From an uncultured Bacteroidales bacterium (GTDB taxonomy: Bacteria; Bacteroidota; Bacteroidia; Bacteroidales; ML635J-15): a stretch of DNA of 64,000 nt. Made by a program: the position numbers and the translations under genes. The notes beneath the pieces are model-generated. The model made no database searches and had not been told where the DNA came from. It worked only from the letters and a program-made list of their open reading frames with translations. The DNA lies in assembly GCA_937982115.1 (NCBI GenBank), contig CALJNE010000031.1:1-64000 (forward strand), read 5' to 3'. Of the stretch, positions 1-8,975 are shown one piece after another. Each line of letters starts with the position of its first letter. Position 1 is the first letter of the stretch.

Positions 1-527
1 AAATCTTTACTTATACTTTCTCCAACGTTAACAAACTTAAACTCTGTCAATCGGCTATCAGTAACGGAACACAAATTAACTTTTGGCAAATTTCTTTTGA
101 AGCTCCGAGTGGCTTGCTGACGTCCTTTTTCATTAAAATTAAAACTTACTTTATTGGCAATCGTTACCGACTCGTAATCTTGCTTGATCAATTGCAATGC
201 TAAAAAAATCTTATGTCGCCAGTCAAAGGCTGTTAAAATACTAATTCCAAATTTATTAGAAATATTTTTTATCGTCAAAACTTCTCCACTATTAAACATA
301 TCAAACAATTGCAAAAATTTCTCTTTCTTATTTATGTAATGAATGCTGCTCCCACTCGTAGGTATAAACGTGCGACGACATATTTTACATCTATACCTCG
401 ATACATTAACATATTTTCCAAACTTAACAAAATGCTTACTTCCACAATGAGGACATTCTTTGATTGGAAGATTAACAATCTCCTTCGGGAAAGGATTGCG
501 TTTTACTTTTTTGGCTGTTTGATTCAT
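1..527 (-). CDS. IS1595-like transposase, 3' part outside window (partial)
   Basis: An open frame of 175 codons runs from an ATG at 527 off the left edge of the window. The N-terminus has a zinc-ribbon (ECPHCGSK, then RYRCKICRRTF) followed by a helix-turn-helix-like stretch ending in a TAFDWRHKIFLAL motif. That order is typical of IS1595/ISXO2-family transposases. In these proteins the next conserved block normally carries the first catalytic Asp as A-D-E before an E-x-K-G motif. Here the equivalent reads IANKVSFNFNEKGRQ, so the Asp appears to be Asn. This could mean a decayed or inactive copy. The rest of the catalytic domain lies outside the window, so activity cannot be judged. An overlapping plus-strand frame at 309-533 is only its shadow. 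Family assignment is by motif recognition. Confidence 0.72.
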   Translation of the reverse strand, partial: MNQTAKKVKRNPFPKEIVNLPIKECPHCGSKHFVKFGKYVNVSRYRCKICRRTFIPTSGSSIHYINKKEKFLQLFDMFNSGEVLTIKNISNKFGISILTAFDWRHKIFLALQLIKQDYESVTIANKVSFNFNEKGRQQATRSFKRNLPKVNLCSVTDSRLTEFKFVNVGESISKD

Positions 528-1118
528 TTTTAATTATTTTTTAGATAAACAAATGTGAAAAAAAACATAAAATCAACACATATTTATAATATTTTATTAT
601 TTCTAAAATTTTTCCTCCTTTCATCAAGCAATTTTTCAAATTTCAATAAATTTACATCTCAATTATCTGAATTTTAATTGATTGATAGATAGTACCGTTT
701 ATCTTTGTTTTTTGGTAGCAATAACATTCAAATTTATTACTTGTATGATTCATTAAAAATTCCTTTTCTTTAACAATCCTATGCAAATTTACTAAATAAA
801 ACAAAATAACAACGAAGATTCTAAATATTTTATCTAATATCTTTCTTTCTTTATCAATTTAATGAATCACTTGTATTTTTTTATTTAGAATTTTTTGCCA
901 AAAATCATCAAGCATGGCAATGCCTGAAGCAAGTAAAGTTAGAAGTCAAAAGGGAGAAGGGGAAAGTATATACGTCAACTAAATGTTCTTTTCAGTACAA
1001 GGCCCATTAAATAATCGAAGATAATTTGCAGAATGCTCAAACAAGTTACTGTCAAATTCTGAATGAAGCATGTTATAAAAAAAGATAATCTCTTTCAATT
1101 AAAAAAATAAAACAAAAC
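528..1118. other. Noncoding accessory stretch upstream of transposase
   Basis: About 590 bases with no credible gene. It should contain the right end of the partial insertion sequence, but the terminal repeat cannot be placed because the left end is missing. It also holds the small inverted-repeat element at 739-876. The part from about 880 to 1118 contains purine-rich text (around 945-965) and no frame that I recognise. Confidence 0.6.
739..876. mobile_element. MITE-like element: 122 bp with 11-bp TIR and 8-bp target duplication
   Basis: The core at 747-868 begins GATTCATTAAA and ends with its exact reverse complement TTTAATGAATC. It is flanked on both sides by the identical octamer ACTTGTAT (739-746 and 869-876). 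An inverted repeat bounded by a perfect direct repeat is the signature of transposition. The core is AT-rich and codes for nothing, so it is a nonautonomous, MITE-like element. An 8-bp duplication is the length typical of IS1595-family elements, and an IS1595-like transposase lies about 210 bp away. The window does not show that this transposase uses these ends. Confidence 0.75.
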
Positions 1119-1149
1119 TTTGCCAATCCCTATAATAATATTATTTTTG
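1119..1149 (+). promoter_or_regulatory. Bacteroidota-type promoter of the 1171 lipoprotein gene
   Basis: TTTG at 1119-1122, a 19-base spacer, then TATTTTTG at 1142-1149 match the phylum consensus TTTG-N19-TAnnTTTG. Transcription would begin near 1155, which leaves almost no leader for an ATG at 1159 and favours the ATG at 1171. Confidence 0.55.
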
Positions 1150-1170
1150 GGATAAATAATGATTTTTAAA

Positions 1171-1470
1171 ATGAAAAGATTTTTTATTTACATTACACTC
1201 ATATCCATTGCTTTCTTAACTGCTTGCAGAGTTAAAGACAACTGCGAAGTTAACAATACAGGTAAGATTTCTGTTACAAACAATTCCTCACGTCAAATCG
1301 AAATTATTATTGACAACACAAAACTTTTTAATCTCGAACCGGGAGAAACAAAAACTACCGATAAGCCTGTAGGAAGTTACAACATCAAGGCTCTCAGTTT
1401 TCCTGATGAATGGAATTATCAAATTTCGATTAAACAATGCGAAACAACTCAAATCAATGTTCCTGAATAA
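1171..1470 (+). CDS. Small lipoprotein, function unknown
   Basis: The product begins MKRFFIYITLISIAFLTAC, a short signal peptide with a lipobox ending in Cys, so it is predicted to be lipidated and exported. The mature part is about 80 residues. It contains a short beta-rich stretch (NTGKISVTNNSSRQIEIII, later PGETKTTDKPVGSY) that reads like a small sandwich fold. An ATG at 1159 is also in frame and would add MIFK; 1171 is preferred because of promoter position and signal-peptide shape. The stop overlaps the next start by one base (TAATG), so it is translationally coupled to the helicase-nuclease gene. No family is recognised, and a role beside a recombination enzyme is not obvious. Confidence 0.75.
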   Translation: MKRFFIYITLISIAFLTACRVKDNCEVNNTGKISVTNNSSRQIEIIIDNTKLFNLEPGETKTTDKPVGSYNIKALSFPDEWNYQISIKQCETTQINVPE

Positions 1471-4400
1471 TGAACGACAATAAAACATTAAAAGTTTTTA
1501 CCGCCTCTGCAGGCTCCGGTAAAACTCAAAGCATTGCAAACGAATACATCCTTAACCTATTTGATGATAGCATCTCGCATCGTAACATCCTTGCCATAAC
1601 TTTCACCAACAAGGCAAGTGAAGAAATGAAAGAAAGGATCATCACGGAATTATTTAAACTAATTTGTGGTAAAAATTCTGAACTCGAACAAAGAATCAGT
1701 GCAGAATACAATTTAACTCCTGACCAAATAAAAGAAAAAGCCAGCCTGAAATTTTTCGGATTATTACACCAATATTCATTTTTCTCTGTTCAAACAATTG
1801 ACAGTTTTTTACTGAAAATTCTAAAGAGTTTCCTTTACGAAATAAGCATAAACTTCAACTTCGACATAGAATTCGATACTCGTTCTGTGATTTCTAAAGC
1901 TGTTGACAGAATTCTTGACACGGCAACCAACGACGAAAAATTAAAAAATATAATTCTCAGACTTGTCAACAAAAACATTGACGACTCCAAATACTGGGAT
2001 TTCCGTAATACGCTTGCTTCTTTCTTAAAACTGATATTTAAAGACGAATTTCGTAAAGCTCAAAAAGATTTTGAAGTTTTTTTCGATGATGAAAACAATG
2101 TTCAGAAATTAAAAGTCAAAATCAGAGATATTCTTGAAGACACTCATAATTTCGCAGAGGCATTTTTACGAGAAATTGAGAATCTTTTATTGAAATACAA
2201 TTTAGTAAAAGGAGATTTTAAAGGTGCATCAAAAGCTCCGATAATTAAATTCTGTAAAGAGCTTCAACTTCTTAAAGAAAATTCTGATTCGGTAAGTCTT
2301 GATATATACAACAAAGAAATTAATAACAGTTCATTCTGGATTAAACAGAGTGATTCAGGTAATACCTCTTTAATCAACGCTGCAGATGAAATAAAAAATT
2401 TATTGATAAAAAGAAAAGATGAACTGTTTTCAAAATTTAAAAATTTTTCGGAAGCACTCACAATACAAAAAAACTTTGATTACATCGCACTTGTCAATTA
2501 TGCCGACAGAGCCGTAAAGGATATATGCAATGATGAAAACATATTTTTAATTTGTGATGTTCCTGCAGTAATTTCCGAAATTGCCAATAATAACAGCAGT
2601 TCTTTCATTTTCGAAAAAGCCGGTGTAAACTTTGAGAGTTATTTGCTGGATGAATTTCAAGACACTTCCAGAATACAATGGGAATCTTTAGCTCCCTTAT
2701 TGCAGGAAAGCCTGTCCAAATCAAAGAATAAGAGCATAGTGGTGGGCGACCTCAAACAAGCAATTTATGCCTGGCGGAACGGAGATTGGAAAATCCTTGC
2801 CGAAGACTTACCAGAAAAATTTAAAGATTTTCTGCATAATGTTACCTTAAAAGAAAACTGGCGTAGCGGCGAACAGATTATAAAAATTAACAATGAATTT
2901 TTCAAAAAAGCAGCGGAAATTTCTGATAACATAATTTACGATATTGATAACAATCAGAAAAATATCCTACAAACAAAAATATACGCTGATTGTGAACAAG
3001 AATTTCCGAAACAGAAAAAAAACGATTTTAAATCAATAGTAAGAGTAAAAATATTTAAGATAATTAAAGGGAAAAATAAGGAAACAGAAAAAAAAACAAA
3101 ACTGAATTTCAAACCTATAATCATAAGTGATTTAATATCAAACATTGAAGAAATTCAAGAGAAGAAATATTCTGCAGGTGATATTATGATACTTTGCAGA
3201 AAAAACGAAGAAGCTTTCGAAATAGCACAAGAAATTATCAAATACGGACAAAGCCCCCAAGCAAAACCGGGAATTGTATATGACATAATTTCCCAGGATG
3301 CATTATATCTAAATTCTAATAATTCAGTTAAATTCATCATCTCTTGTCTTAATTATTTAATTAACCCCACAGAAAAACTTGCACAAACAGAGGCAGCATT
3401 TTATTATTACCTTGAAAAAAACACAAATTCAGATGAAATATATTTTGATTTTGAAAACTTCATTCAAGCAGTAGAAGATATTTTTGAGGATTTGCTTAAA
3501 AATTCCGAAAAGCTTTTGCTGAACGAACTTATAGAATTTATTATTATAAAAGCAGAGTTGAACAAAAAAACGGAAAACATTCCGTTCATAAATGCGTTGA
3601 GAGATTTAGTTCACGAATATCAAAAGAAAAATAATTCCGACCTTAATAATTTTCTGAAATTCTGGGACGAAAAATCCGATGATTTAAAAATTAAAGTTCC
3701 GGAAAAACAAAATGCCATAAAAATAATAACAATTCACAAAGCCAAAGGACTCGCCTCAGAGTTTGTTTTAATTCCCTTCTGTAATTGGAAATTTAATGAA
3801 ACCTCTGGCGGAAAACAAACCTGCTGGTTAAAAAACGAAAACTCTATTTTTAACGAACTCCCAATATGGCCTATTGATAAAAATGAAAAACTCAAAAATA
3901 CAGGTTTTGCAAAACACTACTATCAAATCAAAATTTCTGAATTCACCGAAGCTTTCAATTTACTATATGTTGCCTTTACAAGAGCAAAAAGAGGTCTATT
4001 TGTTTACTCCGCCGATAACGAGAACTCCGTTAACAATATAATTACTTCTGCATTAGAATTGATGAATGATAAATTTATTATTGAAACCCAACAATTCGAT
4101 GATTATTCTATTCAAACATATAAAACCGGTAGCTACGATGAAAATATAGCTGCACAACAGATAAATCAATATATAGAAGAATATCCGTTATATCTTCCAA
4201 ACAAAAAAATTAAAATAAAAACTTTCTTCGATAGCGATAAAAGAGACTTACTCGCTTATCAAAACATTCAAAAAGGAATTGTTTTGCATAAAATTCTCGA
4301 AAACACAATAAAAATTCAAGACCTTGATTTTGCAATAAAAAAACTTTATTTTAGGGGAATTATAAATAAAGAGCAACTTAACAGCTATTCAGATTTCTTA

Positions 4401-4724
4401 AAGACCCAACTCGAAAACGATTTTATCAAGAGCTGGTTTGATGGTTCTTATTCAGTTATGACCGAAACCGAAATTCTTATTCCGGAAAAATCGTCAAAAC
4501 GCCCTGACCGCCTTATGTTTTCAAAAGATAAAACAATAATTGTGGACTATAAATTTGGCACAAAGGAAAATCCCGAATATCTTGCTCAAATGGATAACTA
4601 TTTTAAAATATGTAATGAATTGGGATTTAAAAACATTGAAACTTATATTTGGTATGTAAGCCTCGAAACTGTTATCCGATATGTTCCGGAAAACAAAACA
4701 ACTAAACGCATTAAATTATTTTAA
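1470..4724 (+). CDS. UvrD-type helicase/PD-(D/E)XK nuclease, AddA/RecB-like
   Basis: This 1084-residue protein has all the superfamily 1 motifs in order: Walker A ASAGSGKT (12-19), AITFTNKAS, Walker B LLDEFQDT (Asp394-Glu395), VVGDLKQAIYAWR, LKENWRSG, ITIHKAKGL and YVAFTRAKRG (about 836). The C-terminus has the RecB-type nuclease signature: His940 in GIVLHKIL, Asp1013 in RPDR, and Asp1026 with Lys1028 in IVDYKFG. The family resects double-strand breaks with an AddB or RecC-like partner. No addB-like gene is visible in the window, which is unusual because the two are often adjacent. Length and layout fit the AddA-like enzymes of Bacteroidota. It is intact, so both helicase and nuclease activities are expected. 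Confidence 0.9.
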   Translation: MNDNKTLKVFTASAGSGKTQSIANEYILNLFDDSISHRNILAITFTNKASEEMKERIITELFKLICGKNSELEQRISAEYNLTPDQIKEKASLKFFGLLHQYSFFSVQTIDSFLLKILKSFLYEISINFNFDIEFDTRSVISKAVDRILDTATNDEKLKNIILRLVNKNIDDSKYWDFRNTLASFLKLIFKDEFRKAQKDFEVFFDDENNVQKLKVKIRDILEDTHNFAEAFLREIENLLLKYNLVKGDFKGASKAPIIKFCKELQLLKENSDSVSLDIYNKEINNSSFWIKQSDSGNTSLINAADEIKNLLIKRKDELFSKFKNFSEALTIQKNFDYIALVNYADRAVKDICNDENIFLICDVPAVISEIANNNSSSFIFEKAGVNFESYLLDEFQDTSRIQWESLAPLLQESLSKSKNKSIVVGDLKQAIYAWRNGDWKILAEDLPEKFKDFLHNVTLKENWRSGEQIIKINNEFFKKAAEISDNIIYDIDNNQKNILQTKIYADCEQEFPKQKKNDFKSIVRVKIFKIIKGKNKETEKKTKLNFKPIIISDLISNIEEIQEKKYSAGDIMILCRKNEEAFEIAQEIIKYGQSPQAKPGIVYDIISQDALYLNSNNSVKFIISCLNYLINPTEKLAQTEAAFYYYLEKNTNSDEIYFDFENFIQAVEDIFEDLLKNSEKLLLNELIEFIIIKAELNKKTENIPFINALRDLVHEYQKKNNSDLNNFLKFWDEKSDDLKIKVPEKQNAIKIITIHKAKGLASEFVLIPFCNWKFNETSGGKQTCWLKNENSIFNELPIWPIDKNEKLKNTGFAKHYYQIKISEFTEAFNLLYVAFTRAKRGLFVYSADNENSVNNIITSALELMNDKFIIETQQFDDYSIQTYKTGSYDENIAAQQINQYIEEYPLYLPNKKIKIKTFFDSDKRDLLAYQNIQKGIVLHKILENTIKIQDLDFAIKKLYFRGIINKEQLNSYSDFLKTQLENDFIKSWFDGSYSVMTETEILIPEKSSKRPDRLMFSKDKTIIVDYKFGTKENPEYLAQMDNYFKICNELGFKNIETYIWYVSLETVIRYVPENKTTKRIKLF

Positions 4725-4727
4725 ATT

Positions 4728-5510
4728 ATGATAAAGAATTTTATTAAATTTTTGGTCAGAAACGTACCTCGTCCATGGCTTATAAGGTTCAGTAAAATTT
4801 TTTCTTTTATTATACGTCCATTTTATATCGGCAAAAATGTTCACTGTCCTGTTTGTAATCACAGTTTCAGGAAGTTTTTACCTTATGGCAGCAAAGCAGG
4901 AGAAAACAGGCTATGTCCTAATTGTCTGTCATTAGAACGTCATCGCTTGCTGTGGATTTATCTGAGCAACTACTCCGATTTCTTTAAAAACAACATTAAA
5001 TTATTGCATATTGCACCGGAACAACCATTTTTAAAAAGATTTAAAAAATCCGGAAATATTGAATACATTACCGCCGACCTTGTGTCTCCAATTGCTGATT
5101 TGCATTTCGACATCATGCAAATTCCTTTGCCCGATAACAGCTACGACTGGATTATTTGCAATCACGTCCTCGAACATGTAGAAAACGACATCATTGCCAT
5201 GAAAGAGATTTATCGCATATTAAAACCCGGAGGTACTGCAATTATGCAAGTCCCCATAAATTATGACTATGCCGAAACTCTCGAAGATACAAGCATTACA
5301 GACCCAAAAATGAGAGAAAAAACATTCGGGCAATACGACCATGTTCGCTGGCATGGGCTTGATTATCCCCAAAGACTCAGAAATGCAGGTTTTGAAGTTA
5401 CCAAGTTTGATGTTAAAAAACATCTTTCACCCGAAAAAATTTCGCTTTACAGATTAGATGAAAGAGAAATTCTTTATGTTGCCACAAAATCAATTACAGT
5501 AAATAGTTAA
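4728..5510 (+). CDS. SAM-dependent methyltransferase with N-terminal zinc-finger-like motif
   Basis: The 260-residue protein starts with a basic, hydrophobic segment and then two Cys pairs (CPVC near residue 40 and CPNC near 63), likely a zinc-binding knuckle. A class I methyltransferase fold of the Methyltransf_11 type follows: LLHIAPEQ and ITADL, then ICNHVLEHVEND and a YRILKPGGTAIMQVP strand. The substrate is unknown; related proteins often sit in surface-polysaccharide clusters. It begins three bases after the helicase-nuclease stop and ends eight bases before cinA, so the genes are probably co-transcribed. The first glycine-rich SAM motif is less canonical (HIAPEQPFLKRF), as in several members of this group. 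Confidence 0.8.
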   Translation: MIKNFIKFLVRNVPRPWLIRFSKIFSFIIRPFYIGKNVHCPVCNHSFRKFLPYGSKAGENRLCPNCLSLERHRLLWIYLSNYSDFFKNNIKLLHIAPEQPFLKRFKKSGNIEYITADLVSPIADLHFDIMQIPLPDNSYDWIICNHVLEHVENDIIAMKEIYRILKPGGTAIMQVPINYDYAETLEDTSITDPKMREKTFGQYDHVRWHGLDYPQRLRNAGFEVTKFDVKKHLSPEKISLYRLDEREILYVATKSITVNS

Positions 5511-5518
5511 CAAAAACT

Positions 5519-6760
5519 ATGAACGCACAAATTATTACCATTGGAGACGAAATTCTTATTGGTCAAATTGTTGACACAAATTCAGCATGGATAGCTAAAG
5601 AATTAAATAAAATTGGAATTTGTGTTTCTAAAACTATAAGTATAGGTGATGATGCTTCGGAAATTCAACAAACAATCACAGAAGCCTTACACAGCAGTAA
5701 CATTGTAATAATAACCGGCGGTCTCGGACCTACTAATGACGATATTACTAAAAATGTATTATGCCGGATTTTTAACTCAGAACTCGTGTTAAATAATTGT
5801 GTCCTTGACAACATCAAATTTTTATTGAAACAAAGAAACATACCTTTAAACGAAAACAACAGAAGTCAGGCTCTGGTTCCCGACAAAGCAAAAGTGTTGA
5901 ACAATTCAATCGGAACAGCTCCGGGACTAATGTTTGAGATGAATGAAAAAATCCTGTTTTCACTACCAGGCGTTCCTTATGAAATGAAGCATATTTTTTC
6001 TGAACATGTCTTATTATTGTTACAAAACAAATATCACCTTTTATCAAATTTTCACAAAACCATTCTAACCGCCGGACTTCCGGAATCGGTTCTATCTGAA
6101 AAAATTCAAGAATGGGAAAACAGCATCCCCAAAACCATTAAATTGGCTTATCTCCCTTCAACCGGTTTTATCAGACTTAGATTAAGCAAAAATAACGCAG
6201 ATAAATCCGACATTGAAACTATAAATTTCCTAGTAGAAAAATTAAAAACAATAATCCCTGAAAACATTATTGCAACAGAAGATATACGCCTTGAAGAAGT
6301 TCTTGGAAATTTGCTAAAACAGAATAATAAAACTATAAGTACTGCAGAAAGTTGTACAGGAGGCAAAATAGCATCACTGATAACCGGGATTCCAGGCAGT
6401 TCGGCATATTTTAAAGGCAGTATAATTGCATATTCTAACGAAATCAAAGTGAAGGAATTGTCTGTTAATCCAGAAACTCTACAAATTTACGGAGCTGTGA
6501 GCGAACAAACTGTTATAGAGATGGCTGAAAACATTAGAAAAAAATTTAATACGGATTATTCGGTTGCAGTTAGCGGAATTGCCGGTCCGGACGGAGGGTC
6601 TGAGCAAAAACCTGTCGGAACAATTTGGATTGCCGTTTCGAATACAGAAAAAACTATTACTAAAAATCTTCTTTTCCCATTCGACAGAATTACTAACATT
6701 GAACGTACAGCTAATACAGCATTATTACTGCTAATAAATTATATCAGGCACGGAAGATGA
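5519..6760 (+). CDS. cinA: CinA family nicotinamide-nucleotide amidohydrolase
   Basis: This 413-residue protein has the usual two-domain CinA layout. Residues 1 to about 170 form a MoCF-biosynthesis-type domain (IITIGDEILIGQIVDTN, then VIITGGLGPTNDD). Residues about 255-410 form the CinA C-terminal amidase domain (TISTAESCTGGKIASL, then AVSGIAGPDGG and PVGTIWIAVS). In studied members the C-terminal domain deamidates NMN to NaMN for pyridine-nucleotide salvage and the N-terminal domain can act as an ADP-ribose pyrophosphatase. The Ser of AESCTGG, the catalytic residue in that domain, is present. It is the last gene of the 1171-6760 run. Confidence 0.93.
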   Translation: MNAQIITIGDEILIGQIVDTNSAWIAKELNKIGICVSKTISIGDDASEIQQTITEALHSSNIVIITGGLGPTNDDITKNVLCRIFNSELVLNNCVLDNIKFLLKQRNIPLNENNRSQALVPDKAKVLNNSIGTAPGLMFEMNEKILFSLPGVPYEMKHIFSEHVLLLLQNKYHLLSNFHKTILTAGLPESVLSEKIQEWENSIPKTIKLAYLPSTGFIRLRLSKNNADKSDIETINFLVEKLKTIIPENIIATEDIRLEEVLGNLLKQNNKTISTAESCTGGKIASLITGIPGSSAYFKGSIIAYSNEIKVKELSVNPETLQIYGAVSEQTVIEMAENIRKKFNTDYSVAVSGIAGPDGGSEQKPVGTIWIAVSNTEKTITKNLLFPFDRITNIERTANTALLLLINYIRHGR

Positions 6761-7012
6761 AAGGCGAAAGGCGAAAGGACAGAAGTTTATACTAAAAACC
6801 AAACAATCCACTTCAAACTCTATCTAAAATAGTAATTATTAGTAACTTGCACCAAAAATAAACACGCATTAATCTTAGAGAATATTATGTACAAATGTCC
6901 GGTGGTTACGTCTTAGCTCAACCACAGGTTAGATTTTCGGATTTACTGTTAACGGTAAACTGACTTTTAACACTTTTTAACATTATTATAAGATTATAGT
7001 AAAACATTTTTA
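6761..7012. other. Intergenic region with short repeat and weak hairpin
   Basis: The 313-base gap between cinA and the MoxR gene has no gene. It starts with a tandem GAAAGGC-type repeat (about 6768-6782) and carries a 6-bp hairpin, GTGGTT at 6902-6907 with AACCAC at 6920-6925. The hairpin has no T-run, so I do not call it a terminator. The promoter of the Bat operon occupies the right end. Confidence 0.5.
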
Positions 7013-7043
7013 TTGAAAGTAATTTTTCAAACATTTAATTTCG
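7013..7043 (+). promoter_or_regulatory. Candidate promoter of the Bat operon
   Basis: TTG at 7013-7015, a 20-base spacer, then TAATTTCG at 7036-7043 resemble the Bacteroidota -33/-7 elements with one mismatch in the -7 box. The predicted start would leave a leader of roughly 25 bases before the ATG at 7074. Confidence 0.35.
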
Positions 7044-7073
7044 TGTAAAATTTTTATCGAAAAATCATAAGCT

Positions 7074-8069
7074 ATGAATACAGGAATTGATATTAAAGAA
7101 TTAAACGAAAAAATTCAAATTGAAAGTGCTTTTGTTGATATCCTCAACATGGAATTAAAAAAAGTAATTGTTGGACAAAAACACTTACTCGAAGGACTGT
7201 TAATCGGATTACTTTCGGATGGACACATTTTATTGGAAGGAGTTCCGGGATTAGCCAAAACTCTGGCAATAAAAACTCTTGCCCAATCTATTGATGCAAA
7301 TTTTGCGAGAATACAATTTACCCCCGATTTGTTGCCTGCCGATTTAATTGGTACAATGATTTACAGTCAAAAGAAAGAAGAATTTATTGTTAAAAAAGGT
7401 CCAATTTTTACAAATTTCATTCTTGCCGACGAAATTAACCGTGCTCCTGCAAAAGTTCAATCTGCTTTACTCGAAGCTATGCAAGAACGACAGGTAACCA
7501 TTGGAGAATCAACATATAAACTTCCTGAGCCATTTTTGGTGATGGCAACACAAAACCCAATAGAACAAGAAGGTACATACCCCCTTCCCGAAGCTCAGGT
7601 TGACAGATTTATGCTAAAAATTAAAATTGATTATCCAAACTACGATGAAGAAAAACTTATTATAAGAGAAAACCTTGAAAAAAGCCTTCCTCAGGTAAAT
7701 GCAGTGATAAAACCTGAAGATATTTTAAAAGCTCGTGATGTTGTCAGAGAAGTTTATCTTGACGAAAAAATTGAAAAATACATACTTGATATTGTTTTTG
7801 CAAGCAGATATCCGGAAAAATACAATCTGCCTAAACTATCAAGCCTAATTTCGTACGGAGGTTCTCCACGTGCTTCAATCAATCTGGCATTGGCATCAAA
7901 AGCTTATGCTTTCATTAAACGCAGAGGATATGTTATCCCCGAAGATGTTAGAGCTGTTTGTCATGATGTATTACGCCATCGTATCGGATTAACCTACGAA
8001 GCAGAAGCAGAAAATATTACTTCCGAAGAAATTGTAAGCACAATTCTTAACAGCGTTGAAGTTCCATAA
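7074..8069 (+). CDS. MoxR-family AAA+ ATPase
   Basis: The 331-residue protein has the MoxR hallmarks: Walker A GVPGLAKT, Walker B ILADEINRAPAKVQ, and the ATQNPIEQEGTYPLPEAQ sensor block, followed by the C-terminal lid (YGGSPRASINLALASKAYA). MoxR ATPases act as chaperones that remodel or insert cofactors into partners, typically with von Willebrand A domain proteins. Here it heads a run of DUF58 and VWA proteins, the standard Bat (Bacteroides aerotolerance) arrangement. No membrane segment is seen, so it is cytoplasmic. Confidence 0.93.
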   Translation: MNTGIDIKELNEKIQIESAFVDILNMELKKVIVGQKHLLEGLLIGLLSDGHILLEGVPGLAKTLAIKTLAQSIDANFARIQFTPDLLPADLIGTMIYSQKKEEFIVKKGPIFTNFILADEINRAPAKVQSALLEAMQERQVTIGESTYKLPEPFLVMATQNPIEQEGTYPLPEAQVDRFMLKIKIDYPNYDEEKLIIRENLEKSLPQVNAVIKPEDILKARDVVREVYLDEKIEKYILDIVFASRYPEKYNLPKLSSLISYGGSPRASINLALASKAYAFIKRRGYVIPEDVRAVCHDVLRHRIGLTYEAEAENITSEEIVSTILNSVEVP

Positions 8070-8109
8070 AATTTAAAAAAATTCTTTTCTGAAACAAAAT
8101 ACATGTTTT

Positions 8110-8973
8110 ATGGAAGCAACCGAACTGCTAAAAAAAGTAAGAAAAATAGAAATTAAATCCAAAGGTCTCACACGGCAAATTTTTGCCGGAGAATACCATT
8201 CTGCTTTTAAAGGAAAGGGAATGACTTTTAGCGAAGTGCGAGAATATCAATACGGAGACCCCGTTAAAGATATTGATTGGCATGTTACGGCTCGCTTTAA
8301 TCATCCCTACGTTAAAGTATTTGAAGAAGAACGCGAACTCACCGTAATGCTCCTGATTGATGTCAGTGCTTCTAAATCCTTTGGAACGGTTAACAATTTC
8401 AAAAAGGACATTATTACTGAAATTGCTGCTGTGTTATCTTTTTCTGCAATTACAAATAATGATAAAATCGGCGTTATACTTTTCAGCGACAAAATCGAAA
8501 AATTCATTCCACCCAAAAAGGGACGAAAGCATATTCTGAGAATTATTCTCGAATTGTTAAATTTTGAACCGGAAAGTAAAGGTTCTGATTTAAACGTTGC
8601 TTTGATATTTTTAACCAATGCAATCAAAAAAAGAAGTACAGCTTTTATAATGTCAGATTTTATAGTTGCAGATTTTACCGATGCTCTAAAAATTGCAGCA
8701 AACAAACACGACATTGTTGCACTAAGAATTTTTGATAATTTCGAAAAAGAATTACCCAATATTGGTCTCGCTTACTTCAACGACCTTGAAACCGGCAAAA
8801 TGCAATGGATTGATACCGGTAAAAAAGCTGTAAGAGAGAAATATCGAAACTGGTGGAACAATCATTACCAGAATACAAAAACTATTTTCAAAAAACTTAA
8901 AATTGATAATGCAGATATAAGCACGTCTGATGATTATGTAAAACCACTGGTAGCTTTATTCAAAAACAGATAA
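8110..8973 (+). CDS. DUF58 domain protein of the Bat operon
   Basis: This 287-residue protein contains the DUF58 signature (FAGEYHSAFKGKGMTFSEVR, then YGDPVKDIDWHVTARF). A VWA-like core follows with LLIDVSASKSFG, which keeps the D-x-S-x-S metal-site pattern. It has no signal peptide or membrane helix and should be cytoplasmic. DUF58 proteins are encoded next to MoxR ATPases and are thought to link the ATPase to the membrane-anchored VWA proteins. It starts 40 bases after moxR and ends two bases before the next gene. Confidence 0.9.
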   Translation: MEATELLKKVRKIEIKSKGLTRQIFAGEYHSAFKGKGMTFSEVREYQYGDPVKDIDWHVTARFNHPYVKVFEEERELTVMLLIDVSASKSFGTVNNFKKDIITEIAAVLSFSAITNNDKIGVILFSDKIEKFIPPKKGRKHILRIILELLNFEPESKGSDLNVALIFLTNAIKKRSTAFIMSDFIVADFTDALKIAANKHDIVALRIFDNFEKELPNIGLAYFNDLETGKMQWIDTGKKAVREKYRNWWNNHYQNTKTIFKKLKIDNADISTSDDYVKPLVALFKNR

Positions 8974-8975
8974 TT

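Noticed and set aside
309-533. Plus-strand frame of 74 codons
   Set aside because: It lies opposite the transposase reading frame, which has clear zinc-ribbon and HTH motifs; the plus-strand product has no recognisable features.
6764-6785. Tandem GAAAGGC-type repeat as a possible CRISPR or binding-site array
   Set aside because: Only about three short units, no spacers, and no associated genes.
8307-8759. Minus-strand frame of 150 codons
   Set aside because: It is fully inside the DUF58 gene on the other strand and shows only shadow composition (Ser/Leu/Ile rich, no motif).
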